Below are positions 1 through 10,677 of a DNA stretch of 64,000 bases, piece after piece; the first letter of the stretch is position 1, and each line of letters starts with the position of its first letter. The DNA lies in contig NC_061866.1 in the NCBI RefSeq assembly GCF_907164915.1, positions 26,119,905 through 26,183,904 of the forward strand, written 5' to 3'. The position numbers were made by a program, and so were the translations under genes. Under the pieces are notes generated by a model that was given only the letters and a program-made list of their open reading frames with translations, had not been told where the DNA came from and did no database searches. The DNA comes from Impatiens glandulifera (taxonomy: Eukaryota > Streptophyta > Magnoliopsida > Ericales > Balsaminaceae).

Positions 1-215
1 GTACGACTGATTATATTTTCCATCTCATGTTTAGTCACATCATGCTTAGCCACCTCATGCTTAAACACCTCATACTTATCCGCCTCATGCTAAGCCACCT
101 CATGCTTAGTCACCTCAAGCTTAGCCACCTCATGCTTAGCCACCTCATGTTTAGCCACATCATGCTTAGTCACCTCATGCTTAGCCACCTCATGCTTTAT
201 CAATCCCATGCTATG
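1..215 (+). repeat. 15-bp minisatellite
   Basis: About fourteen imperfect copies of a 15-bp unit of the form CACCTCATGCTTAGC. Because 15 is a multiple of three, the array reads as an open frame of HLMLS pentapeptides; that is a by-product of the repeat, not a gene. A second copy of the array lies at 28690-28860. Confidence 0.9.
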
Positions 216-219
216 ACAA

Positions 220-615
220 GTAGGTGATCATCCTTCTTCATCACCATTTATTAATCCTATGCTATGACAAGCAGGTGATTAGCCTATTTATCCATCCCAT
301 GCTTATGACTAACAGGTGACAAGTAGGTGACCAGCCTATTTATCCATCCCATGCTTATGACCAGCAGGTGACCAGCCTATTTATCCATCCCATGCTTATG
401 ACCAGCAAGTGACAAGCAGGTGACCAGACAATTTATCCATCCCATGCTTATGACCATCATGTGACAAGAAGGTGACCATCCTATTTATCCATCCCATGCT
501 TATGACCAGCAGGTGACCAACCTATTTATCCATCCCATGCTTATGACCAGAAGGTGACAAGCAGGTAACCAGCCTATTTATCTATCCCATGCTTATGACC
601 AGTAGGTGACAAGCC
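220..615 (+). repeat. Second minisatellite (about 35-52-bp units)
   Basis: Tandem variants of a unit that contains CAGGTGACCAGCC, TATTTATCCATCCC and ATGCTTATGACCAG. Units differ in length through loss or doubling of a GTGACAAGCAG sub-unit. The homologous array in the solo LTR is at 28866-29276, so the tandem repeats belong to the LTR family and predate both insertions. Confidence 0.85.
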
Positions 616-1617
616 CTTTTCATTATAAAATAATATTATGCCCATATTTGTCAAGCCAATGACCAACCCTTTTCCTCAACCGACCTTGACCCTTTGTATT
701 TATATGCTTCACCATGGATTGATTAATATCAATCCATTTTCCCTCTTCTCTAAAAAATCAAAAGACATCCGTTATAAGATTTGAAAAACAGCCAACCTTC
801 ATAGTAAGATCAATCCTTAGCATCTTCAAAGTATAAGGCATGAAAACCTTTCTATATCACTCTTTATAAACCCACACATGCTTATATAATTCATGTATAT
901 TCTATAAATTATGCATATTTTTTTTATAGCATGATTTCCTTGCATATTCATATCTTTAATGATGAACCATGTATGATCTGTTTCAAAAAGATAATATGTT
1001 TTCCAAAGTACCATCTGTTTTTTAAAGGCTGATATGTTTTATAAACAAGGGTCTGTGTTAGATAAAATTAGATCGGTTAAATAGAACTTAACAAAAATAA
1101 ACTTCCTATGCAGGAACGGTTAAAGAATTCAACCGGTTAAGTAAGTCAACCGGTCAAGCAATACAACCGGCCAAAAACCTAACCGATCAAGAATACAAGA
1201 CCGGTCAAATCAGAAGGCCAAAATCGTTGGACATTCGGTCAACCTGGAGTTATGAAAAACCGGAAGTCATCCGGTTAACCTTAACAACCGACCGGTGCAA
1301 ATACATACTTTGAGTATTTGTTGAGGATGATACCAAAGGGACAGACCTTAGTATTGCCATATTCATACAAGTCTGACGACAATCTGCAGGCTGCAGAAGA
1401 TCGTCCGACAAGATCTTTCCACTCTGGGATAAATCAAAGGCGCAATCCTCCAGGTGCAGGCAATTGTCCAACTGACAGTTGCCATATTAAGTAAAAGACA
1501 AACCTAGCTGGTTTGACCGATACACTGGAAGCCTAAACTGCTAGGTCTGAATCACTGAACCTCTGCTCAACCAATCAGATTCAAGGAAATGAAATGTAAC
1601 CGTTGGCACATTTCACC

Positions 1618-1624
1618 TATAAAA
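1618..1624 (+). promoter_or_regulatory. TATA box of element A 5' LTR
   Basis: TATAAAA in the middle of the LTR, after a GC-richer stretch and before an A/C-rich leader. The right LTR has TATAAAAG at 26241 in the same context. This places the U3/R border near 1650. Confidence 0.6.
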
Positions 1625-1853
1625 TGAGCTGAAGAGGAGTAAATACGGTTACCAGTTCTACCAACTACAAGCTCTAAGAATTATTAATTGCAAGTTCATC
1701 TCTCTACAAGATTTAGAGCTTAAGTGTTTATTTGAAGTGTGATTACAATTTCGGTGAGAATTGTACGAGTGTTTATCGAGCAGAAAATAAGTCTCGATCG
1801 GATTGTGTTTGTCTATTCTTTAGTGAATATCCTTCTCGCGGTTTCGAGAGGAA

Positions 1854-1890
1854 GGGGTGACGTAGGAGTTTATCTCCGAACATCAATAAA
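1854..1890 (+). promoter_or_regulatory. Conserved LTR block (GTGACGTAGGAG .. CTCCGAACATC)
   Basis: GGGGTGACGTAGGAG, a 5-base loop, CTCCGAACATCAATAAAA. GGAG and CTCC can pair as a short hairpin. It lies about 235 bp downstream of the TATA box, in the expected R/U5 region. The same block recurs in ten other LTRs of the window. The AATAAA-like end could be a polyadenylation signal; this role is inferred. Confidence 0.7.
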
Positions 1891-2206
1891 ACCTGTCTTG
1901 TTATTTACTTTATGTCGGTCTTACATTCTAACCGATTCTACCTAAACCGACTTACTGAGTCCCAAAACCGACCCACCCAACTCCAAATCGACTTTATCCA
2001 AATCCGGTTCTACTTATCTTGTGTGTGTGCTGCTTCAACCTGAAACAAACCACTTCCGCACTTGAACTCGGTTCAAGAGTTTGTGACAGTTTGTGTAGTA
2101 TTGAAACCCCGATGTTAATCTCTAACCGGATTAAACACCAACTGCTGAGTGAAGGTGCTAACCGGTCAGACCTCGGTTCCCCAGCCGCGACCTAGATCCT
2201 AAAAAT

Positions 2207-2218
2207 TGGTATCAGAGC
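2207..2218 (+). other. Primer binding site (tRNA-iMet)
   Basis: TGGTATCAGAGC two bases after the LTR end; it is complementary to the 3' end of plant initiator tRNA-Met, the usual primer of copia elements. Confidence 0.9.
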
Positions 2219-2243
2219 AGTTAGTTTCAATACTCAAGCAAGC

Positions 2244-4004
2244 ATGTCTTTCGATAAGCCTCCAATGCTAAAAGGTGATGATTTTGCCAACTGGAAGGCA
2301 CGCATGCACCTGCACTTAATCACTATGGATGACGAGATGCAGTTCATCTTGACTGAAGGACCGGTAAAGATTGATAAAGAAATAGAGGAATTGACAAAAG
2401 AATACAGGAGAAGAAACAATTTGGACAACCATGCCAGAACCCGCATCACTAACGGTTTGGACAGGAATACTTTTTTAAGGTCAGAGACTGCAAAACCGCA
2501 AAGGAAATATGGGAAGCGGTGATTCAAATTCATGAGGGAAATGAAAGAACCAAGGAAAACAAGATAATGGTGGCTACCCAGAAGTTTGAAAACATCAAGA
2601 TGAAACCGGGAGAAACAATGAGGGAATACAGTGACCGGTTCACTGATGTGATAGACGAGCTATCAACTCTTGGAAAGAAGTATGACAACAAGGAAATCAT
2701 CATGAAAGCGCTAAGATCTCTTCCAAGTGCATGGGACATAAAGACAATGGTGATAAGGGAATCAAACTGTCTAAGCAAGATGAAGCGTGTTCGAAGATCT
2801 TAAGGCATATGAGTTTGAAATGAGATCTAGGACTGAAGATGAAGTCTCAGCCTCAACCTCAACAAAAGCATTGGTCACATCCATAGAACCGGTTACTCCT
2901 ACACCGATCAGAACCGCTGAACAGTTCACAAAGGATGCCATGACAATGCTTGTACAGAAATTTGGCAGATTCATGAAGAAAAGCCAACCGACAAACAACA
3001 ACAACTATAACTACGGTGATAAATCTAATATTAGATGTTATAATTGCAACTGTTTGAGATATTTCAGGTAGGAATGCAGAAAACCGAGGCAGGATGATCG
3101 GAAACCGGACGATCAAAATCAAAGAAATAACTATCCACAAACTGGTGAAGGAAGTGAATTTCAGAAAGCACTGATAGCCGATGATGGAGGAAGCCTATGG
3201 GCACACAGTGACAGTGATGATGAACGCACATGTCTCATGGCAAATGAGGAACAAGTATTTGACTCTCCCTATGAAGAATTTACTAAAGATGAGTTATTCA
3301 ATGCACTGAATGATATGGTAGCATGGTATAAGAACCTATTAACATTAATAGCAACCCAAATCAACTTTAGAACCGACCCCATAACACCTACCTTGACCGA
3401 ACCAAAAATCATCCAACCTGATAAAATCCTGGAAACCGAGATATCACGTGAAATATCCTCTAAGATCAAACAACTCAAGGAGTCAGTTCAAGAATTGACG
3501 GAAGAGGATGATGCCCGAACCCAGTATCGAATAGCCGCATGGAAAAGATCTAGTGACATGGGGAACCAAATGTCGAAGTACAAAAGACATCCCAAATGTA
3601 AATTTTGTCTTGGGTACAAAGACAACAAATCCGCCAACCAGAACCATTCGGACAAAATGAAGCTTACAAAAAGCAACCTTCCCTTTGTAAGATTTGTCAA
3701 GAGTTCTTTAATCGACGATGAGGAACAAAGTGCTTCATATCCGGAAGACGAACTAATCTATGTAAGTCCAACTAACTCCGAAAAATGGCTTCACCCTGAG
3801 AAAAGGATAGCCAACCGGCCCAAAGGTAAGAAAGCCGAATCACATAGGTTAAACCAAAGACCATCTCCGAATAAGGCACTCTTAGGAAAACAAAAAGATC
3901 TCAAACCGAGTACAGGAAAACTAGTTATAACCATAACCGGGAAAGTTGTCCGACTTATTAAAGTCTGGATACCTAAGGGACTAATCACTTGTGAACCCAA
4001 GTAA
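2244..4004 (+). pseudogene. gag: Element A gag (broken)
   Basis: Copia Gag (UBN2/retrotran_gag family) starting at the ATG at 2244. The frame is lost by a 1-bp deletion near 2480 and by an 8-bp deletion near 2785, both visible against the A2 copy at 26869-27720. The CX2CX4HX4C zinc knuckle is at about 3035-3076; its W codon TGG is now TAG at 3069 and its glycine and histidine are changed. The frame then runs on through 3237-4004, a Sirevirus-style extended Gag C-terminus that is acidic and then basic. The ORF ends in a conserved KGLIT..PK tail whose stop at 4002 overlaps the pol frame. It would encode the virus-like particle shell protein. Not functional as it stands. Confidence 0.9.
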
Positions 4005-4800
4005 ATGTGGGTACCAAATAGTTGTAAATATGTATATTTTGCAGGATATGAAGAAACGGCTAGGAAATTCCGAGTGGTACCTGGATAGCGGTTGCTCCAA
4101 ACACATGACTGGAAACAACAATCTTCTAACCGACATCAGAATAGAAACCGGTGCAATGATTACCTTCGGTGATAACTAAAAAGGTAGAACTGTGGGCAAT
4201 GCTAAGATTGTCCATGGAAATTTAACAATTGATAATGTACTTTTAGTTGAAAAACTGCATTTTAACCTGTTAAGCATTAGCCAAATGTGTGATGCTGGAT
4301 ATACTGTAGAATTCCTTAAACATGCATGTTTAGTTAAAAATTCTCAAGGTATCATACTACTAACCGGAAATATGTTAGGAAATATATACAAGGTAGATTG
4401 GAAAAATAAAGTAGAACACCTTGTCTGCATGGTGGCTAAAACCGATCAAACTTGGTTGTAGCATAAAAGGTTAAACCACTTAAACCTGAAAACTTTAAAC
4501 TATATCCGCGGTAAAAAGCTGGTTGAAGGAATTCCTGATATAGTATTCAATAAGGATAAGGTTTTTTCAGTATGTCAAATGGGTAAACAAACTAAGTCAA
4601 CATTTAAGAGTAAAGGACACATTCAGTCTAACCGATTCTTAGATCTTCTTCACATGGACCTATTTAGACCGATTAGGGTCGTCAGCCTAAGTGGTATGCT
4701 CTATACTATGGTAGTTATTGATGATTATTCTAGGTATAAATGGGTATATTTTTGGCATCAAAACGTGAAACTGCATCAAATATAATTACATTGTTTAAAC
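3991..4800 (+). pseudogene. pol: Element A pol, first part: protease and integrase N-terminus
   Basis: Pol opens in the +1 frame relative to gag, with an ATG at 3991 that overlaps the gag end by 14 bp. The aspartic protease signature WYLDSGCSKHMTG is at about 4075-4113. Then come stop 4177 (TAA), the GAG-pre-integrase region with stop 4459 (TGG to TAG inside WLWHK), a zinc-binding HHCC stretch missing one cysteine (F in place of C near 4562), and the first integrase aspartate in LLHMDLF. A 1-bp deletion near 4750 shifts the frame. The gene is then cut by the solo LTR at 4806 and resumes at 5979. Confidence 0.88.
4001..4045 (+). promoter_or_regulatory. gag-pol border motif with acceptor-like TTTTGCAG
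   Basis: Gag stop, then TGTGGGTACCAA, TTGTAAATATG and a T-rich run ending TTTTGCAG|G at 4044, immediately before the conserved protease coding sequence. The same arrangement is seen at 10675-10718, 49349-49390 and, on the - strand, at 35114-35165. It resembles a plant branch point plus 3' splice site. The role (splicing or +1 recoding) is inferred. Confidence 0.5.
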
Positions 4801-4805
4801 GTTTA

Positions 4806-5973
4806 TGTTAGGATCTAGATCGTGGCTGGGGGACCGGGGTCTGGCCGGTTAGCGCGTTTCACTCAAAGGTTGGTGATTAATTCGGTTAGAGATTAATACC
4901 GGGGTTTCAATACTACACAAACTGTCACAAACCCTTGAATCGAGTTCAAGTGCGGAAGTGGTTTGTTTCAGGTTGAAGTAGTACACACTGGATGGACAGA
5001 ACCGGATTTAGGTGAGGTCGGTTTGGTGTATAGTGGGTCGGTTTGAGATTCAGTAATTCAGGTTAGGTAGAATCAGTTAGAATGCAAGGCTGGTAGAAAG
5101 TAAATAACAAGACAGGTTTTTATGGATGTTCGGAGATAAAACTCCTACATCACCCCTTCCACTCGAAACCGCGAGAAGGATATTCACTAAGGAATACACA
5201 AACACAATCCGATCGAGACTTATTTCCTGCTCGATAATCACTCGTACAATTCTCACTGAAATTTTAATCACACTTCAAATAAACTCTTAAGCTCTAAATC
5301 TTGTAGAGGGATAAACTTGTAATTAATAATTCTTAGAGCTTGTAGTTGGTAGAACTGGTAACCGTATTTACTCCTCTTGAGCTCCTTCTTTTATAGGTGA
5401 AATGTGTCAACGGTCACATTTCATTTCCTTGAATCTTATTGGTTGAGCAGAGGTTCAGTGATTCAGACCTCGCGGTCTAGGCTTCCAGTGTATAGGTCAA
5501 ACCGGCTAGGTTTGTCTTTTACTTAGTATGGCAACTGTCGGTTGGACTGTTGCCTGCACCTGGAGGATTGCGCCTCTAATTTATCCTGGAGTGGATAGAT
5601 CTTGTCGGACGATCTTCTGCAGCCTACAGATTGTCTTCAGACTTGTATGAATATGGCAATACTAAAGTCTGTCCCTTCGGTATCATCCTCAACAGATACT
5701 CGAAGTATCTATTTGTACTGGTCGGTTGTTCATGTTAACCGGATGACTTCCGGTTTTTCCATAACTTCAGATTGACCGAATGTTCAACGATTTGGCTTTC
5801 TGATTTGACCGGTCTTATCTTCTTGTTCGGTCAGGTTTTTGGTCGGTTGGGTTGCTTGACCGGTTGAGTAACTTGACCGGCTGAGTAACTTGACCGGTTG
5901 AATTCTTTAACTGTTCCTGCACAAGAAGTTTGTTTTTGTTAAGTTTTATTAACCGATCTAATTTTATCTAACA
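4806..5973 (-). mobile_element. Solo LTR of the A family inside element A integrase
   Basis: The reverse complement matches the A LTR: it starts TGTTAGGATCTAG (the LTR 3' end) and ends TTATCTAACA (the LTR 5' end). It is flanked by perfect 5-bp duplications GTTTA at 4801-4805 and 5974-5978. There is no internal sequence, so it formed by LTR-LTR recombination after insertion. It is 1168 bp. The conserved LTR block is at 5117-5156 on the - strand. Confidence 0.95.
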
Positions 5974-5978
5974 GTTTA

Positions 5979-7548
5979 CAAAATAAAAAATCAACACGTA
6001 TAAAGAGCATTAGGAGTGATAGAGGAACCGAATTTACAAATAGTACTCTAAATGCATTTCTTGATGAATCCGGTATTAGACACGAGTTGTCTAGTGCTAG
6101 GACTCCTCAACAGAACGGCCTGGCCGAGTGAAGAAACCGAACTCTCAAGGAAGCCATAAGGTCCATGATAGCCGATTCGGGTATTACCCAGAAATTCTGG
6201 GCTGAAGCTATCAATACTGCATATTACACGCAAAACCGGTCTTTGATCAACAAGTTTCACAACAAAACACCGTATGAAGTATACTTTGATAGGATTCCTA
6301 ACCTTATGTATCTTAAAATTTTCGGTTGTAAATGTTACATTCACATAAATTGCAAAACTTACCTATCTACTTTTCATGCAAAATCCGACATTGGGATCAT
6401 GTTAGATTACTCAGCAGTCAGTAAAGCTTATAGAGTGTACAATACTAGAACTCTAACCCTGGAGGAATCTCTTCATGTCGTTTTCGATGAATCGGTTGAA
6501 AGAAACACTGCTTCATCTTTTGATCTACACAATAGATTGGAAAACAACAATATCCATTCTGATAGTGAAGATGAGGTTCGGGTTTTCAGACGGTTTGTCC
6601 ATGACCAAATGGGTGATGATGAAACCCAGCCGGATCAAGCTGTCACACGGCAGGAAGTTGTCACACGGCATGAAGCTGACACCTCGGTTCAAACTGAGGA
6701 AATCGGTCGGTCTGACACTCTTGTTCAGCCTACCGATATGTCTAGCCTTGATCAAGTAAACGGTGATTTGGTAGACGCTCCTGAATCGAATCTCAAAAGG
6801 AACACTAATCATCCTCCTGAGCTTATTATAGGTGATCCTTCAAAACCCGTCGAACTAGGGGACAAAATCTAGAGGAATACTTTAATTCCGCTTTCATATC
6901 CCAGATTGAGCCGAAAAGAGTGGATGAAGCATTGTCAGATTCGGATTGGATCTTGGGAATGCAAGAAGAGTTAAAACAGTTTGAGAGTAATAAAGTCTGA
7001 TACCTAGTCCCTAGACCGAAAGATCAACCGGTCATAGGAACAAGATGGGTATTTAGAAATAAACTCAATGAAGACGGTTTGGTCACGAGGAACAAAGACA
7101 GATTAGTGGCACAAGGATACAAACAGAAAGAAGGCATTGATTTTGAAGAATCATTTGCCCCTGTAGCTAGGATTGAAGCCATTAGGATTTTTCTGGCCTA
7201 TGCTGCTTTCAAAAATTTTAAATTTTTTCAAATGGATTTCAAAACTGCATTTTTGAATGGTGACCTACGTGAGGAGTTATATGTTGAACAACAACCCGGT
7301 TTTAAGAATGCTGACCTGCATAATCATGTATACCGCTTAAACCAAGCATTGTACGGTTTAAAGCAAGCTCCTAGAGCTTGGTATGATACACTAACCGCAT
7401 TTCTGTTAAAACATGACTTCACCATAGGTTCGGTGGATAAAACCCTATTTAAATTTGAGAAAAAGGAGCACATCCTACTTGTTCAAATATATGTGGATGA
7501 CATCATTTTCGGATCAACCGATCCTAAGATATGTGATAAATTCTCAAC
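5979..7548 (+). pseudogene. pol: Element A pol, second part: integrase core to reverse transcriptase
   Basis: Resumes in the integrase catalytic core (RSDRGTEF near 6018, PQQNGLAE near 6110), with a TGA at 6129 in place of the following arginine. The integrase C-terminal region and the linker follow (6165-6872), with a stop and a frameshift near 6850-6872. The reverse transcriptase has W to TGA near 7000, then an open stretch at 7079-7548. That stretch includes [31 protein letters not shown] and the catalytic YVDDIIFGS near 7489. These words are typical of the Sirevirus branch. Element B interrupts it at 7553, and the text continues at 21615. Confidence 0.9.
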
Positions 7549-8129
7549 CTTGATGATAAGAAAAATTAAGAAAGTTAATTTTTGGAACCGGATAGAAAAA
7601 CTAAAAAGTTGTTAAACTTCATGTGCAGGTGCAGATCAAATCGTATAAACCGGCTGAGCCTCATAAACTGGTTGCTGAAATCACTTCAAAGAAACCAGTC
7701 CCAAGTGATCAAGTTAAAGATCAGAGGAACCGGTTTCTACTCTCTCAAGTGACCGGCCAGCAAAGACAAAAGTTCACATACCGGCCAGATCATATTACAC
7801 AAGAAACAAAACCGGAAACTTCAACTTACAAGAGTGACGTAACATGACGAAATAAACGTGTCTCGAAGAGATAAAAGAAGATAAGATCCGATCGAAGCAT
7901 GCGAGGAAAGCAATGATGCTTTACTGATCCAATGTTGACAACCGGAGGTGCATGCCCGACACGTGTTCGAATCTGAAAACCGGTTACGTCATCATACACT
8001 CAGAGTTGTCTGCATGATTGCCAATTGTTGAGGAAGGTGAAACATGCAAGTAACCTCTCTGCACCAGGCGTGATAATGATCAACCAATCCAGAGGAGAGA
8101 GAAGAAAATGACCGTTGGATCTCATCTAC

Positions 8130-8137
8130 TATAAAAG
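8130..8137 (+). promoter_or_regulatory. TATA box of element B 5' LTR
   Basis: TATAAAAG after a GACCGTTGGATC stretch; the same arrangement is in the 3' LTR at 20955-20962. Confidence 0.6.
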
Positions 8138-8415
8138 GAAGATGAAGCGTCCTCATTTAATGCGAATCATCAAGCAAGAAAATCATTCAATACAAGAGAA
8201 GCGATAAGTTATAAAAGATTCTAGAGAGATAAACTTTTACGATCCAAAAACCGGTGTGTCATAAACCGGAAGCTTTCTGTGTCTTGTTGTGTTGAGTTAT
8301 TGTATTAAATCAAAGAGTGAGTTGATGTAACCGACGAATAGAGAGTTGGGCTCGACCGGCAGTGTTGTTGTAACTATAAAAGTTAGTGGAGATCCTTCTC
8401 ATAACTTGAGAAGAA

Positions 8416-8453
8416 GGGGTGACGTAGGAGGGTTTGCTCCGAACATCCATAAA
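8416..8453 (+). promoter_or_regulatory. Conserved LTR block, element B
   Basis: GGGGTGACGTAGGAG, loop GGTTTG, CTCCGAACATCCATAAAA. The 3' LTR copy is at 21241-21278 and has one change inside GGAG. See 1854-1890. Confidence 0.7.
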
Positions 8454-8786
8454 AAATCCTGTCTCGTGTATCTTCTTTCGTTTCATTACTTACTCACCTA
8501 ACCTAACCAAAACAATATTATTCCTTATATCAAAAACCGGTCCACTCATATTTCCAAAACCGACTCCTCCAAAAACATCATCTAAGTCGTATACATTGCT
8601 TCAGGCTGAAACAGACATTTCCGCCCTTGAACCCGGTTCAAGAGTCTGTGACAGTTTGTGTAGTGTTGAGAACGGTTATAGTCTCTAACCGGACTATCAC
8701 CAAAGTGTGTTGTGCGTTGTAAGAGGCCACCCTTCCTAAAACCGGAAACACCCCGGTCCTCCAAGGGCGTCCCCGATCCTAACAAG

Positions 8787-8798
8787 TGGTATCAGAGC
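8787..8798 (+). other. Primer binding site, element B
   Basis: TGGTATCAGAGC, complementary to initiator tRNA-Met, two bases after the LTR. Confidence 0.92.
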
Positions 8799-8829
8799 AA
8801 GGTTCTTAGCACTCAAGCAACTGAAGAAG

Positions 8830-10677
8830 ATGGGAAGAATGACCCACAGTGACAAGCCGCCAATGCTAAACAGCGAAGCGTTTAGCAGTTGGAAGAAACA
8901 GATGTACCTACATCTGATTACCCTAGATGATGAGATGAGCCGAGTACTGAAGGAGGGACCGATCAAGATCAACAAGGAGGCAGACCAATGGACAAATGAA
9001 GATCGAAGACGGAGTAATCTGGACAACCATTGCATGAGGCACATCTACAAGGCTATAGATGATAATACCTTGAACAAAATATCAGAATGTGAAAATGCAA
9101 AGGAAGCCTGGGAAACGATCATTCAGATCCATGAGGGAAACGAAAGAACAAAGGAAAATAAAATCTTGGTGGCTACACAGAAATATGAAAACATCAGGAT
9201 GAAACCGGGGGAAAACATGAAAGAATTCAGCAACCGGTTCACCAGTGTGGTCAACGAGCTTCAAACACTCGGAAAGAAGTATGACAACCGAAAAGTAATC
9301 ATCAAAGCCTTAAGATCTCTGCCAAGCACTTGGGATATCAAGACCATGGTGATGAGGGAATCAAGCACCCTCGGGCAGATGAAGTTGCATGATGTGTTCG
9401 AGGATCTAAAAGCCTACGAGTTCGAGATTAAGTCTCGGATCGAAGATGAAGCGTCCACATCAACCGCAACTAGAGCTTTGGTTACATCGGTGGAACCGGC
9501 GGTCCAAGTATCAACCGTTCCGGCTCCAGTCAAAAGCGTTGATCAAATCAGTGAAGATGTGATGGCGATGCTAGCTCAGAAATTTGGGAAATTCATGAAG
9601 AAGAACCATCCACCATCTAACAACGACTTTAATTATAATTATGTAGACAAATCAAATAAAAGATGCTATAACTGTGACGGTTTTGGACATTTCAAGTCAG
9701 AATGTAGAAAACCAAGGAGAGACGATAGAAAACCGGAAAGAAACTATCAAGGGAACAACTATCAAGGCAACCGGTACCAGGGAAACAACTACCAAGGAAA
9801 TAACTACCGAAGAAATGACAACCAACGAAATGACTACCGGAGAAACGATGATCAGCATACAGACGAAGGAAAGGAGATTTAAAAAGCACTCATTGCATCC
9901 GATGGTGGAAGCGAGTGGGCGTACTCCGATAATGAAGACAATGAAGAAAAAGTGACTTGTTTCATGGCAAACGACGAAGAGGTATTTGATTTCTCTTCTG
10001 ACGAGTTTACCAAGGAAGATTTGATTTCTGCACTCAACGAAATGGTTGCTGAGTATAGAAACATATCTACGTACATACCGACTCCGGTAGAATCTAAAAC
10101 CGTACAATCAAATAATGTCTCTGATAAAACATGTGAAATCGAAATGTATGAACCAGATGAACTATTCTCTAATAATGAGAAGACAGTTCAACCGGTGACT
10201 GAAACCGATGAACGAGCAATGTACGTCACGGCTGCATGGGAGAGATCACGTCAAGCCGTAAAACAAATGTGTAATTATAAAAGACATCCTAAGTGTAGGT
10301 TTGGTATCGGTTACGAACCAAATAAACAAAACGAATCAAAACAGCCTAACGGGATGAAACTCACGAAAAACAATCTTCTATTTATAAAATTTGTCAAGAG
10401 TTCAACAACCGAAAATGACTTAAAACCGGAAGAAAAACTTAAGTATGTAAGCCCTACTGAATCGGAAAAATGGCTTCATCCTGAGAGAAGGAAAGCCAAC
10501 CGGAAACCAAATAAACCAAATAAAACTCGATCTCAAAGAAACTCATCACAACATAAGGCATTCTTGAGCAACAGTCAAGAAGTTAAACCAAATATTATAA
10601 AAACAGATACCGGGAAAGTGATCCGACTTATTCAAGTCTGGATCCCAAAGGGACTAATCAACCATGGACCCAACTGA
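8830..10677 (+). pseudogene. gag: Element B gag, one in-frame stop
   Basis: Copia Gag read from the ATG at 8830. Residues 1-260 are the capsid-like region (LNSEAFSSWKKQMYLHLITLDDE at the start, then IHEGNERTKENKI). The zinc knuckle CYNCDGFGHFKSEC is at residues 279-292. A run of N/Y/R/Q repeats (QGNNY, RRND) follows. The stop TAA at 9880 replaces the glutamine codon present in element A, and the same frame continues to 10677 with a Sirevirus-type C-terminal extension: acidic, then basic, ending VWIPKGLI.HGPN. Apart from that stop the 615-codon frame is open. The end overlaps pol by 14 bp. Confidence 0.92.

Larger units (their letters stand above)
1..1055 (+). mobile_element. Partial gypsy-type LTR, interrupted by element A
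   Basis: This stretch aligns base for base, with scattered changes, to 28669-29710, which lies inside the solo LTR at 28366-30539. It is therefore an internal part of another copy of that LTR, cut on the left by the window edge and on the right by insertion of element A. It holds two tandem-repeat blocks and then unique sequence at 620-1055. The rest of this LTR is not found at the far end of element A, so that part was deleted or rearranged. No credible ORF is present. Confidence 0.8.
1056..2204 (+). repeat. Element A 5' LTR
   Basis: Begins TGTTAGATAAAATTAG and ends GATCCTAAAA, a mutated form of the GATCCTAACA seen at 26808. U3 is rich in ACCGGT-type words. A TATA box is at 1618-1624 and the conserved LTR block at 1854-1890. 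It is 1149 bp, against 1129 bp for the right LTR, which lacks about 22 bp near the position matching 1740-1762. Confidence 0.92.
7554..8784 (+). repeat. Element B 5' LTR
   Basis: TGATAAGAAAAATTAAG to GATCCTAACA. The TATA box TATAAAAG is at 8130-8137 and the conserved block at 8416-8453. U3 has many ACCGG words. The last ten bases match the A-family LTR although most of the LTR body does not. Confidence 0.95.

Noticed and set aside
27..227. 66-codon ORF of HLMLS repeats
   Set aside because: Direct product of the 15-bp minisatellite; no start context, no homologue expected, and the second copy differs in length.
7623..7847. 74-codon ORF in the B LTR, present in both LTRs
   Set aside because: U3 sequence before the promoter, so unlikely to be translated. 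The two copies differ at several amino acids with no sign of constraint.
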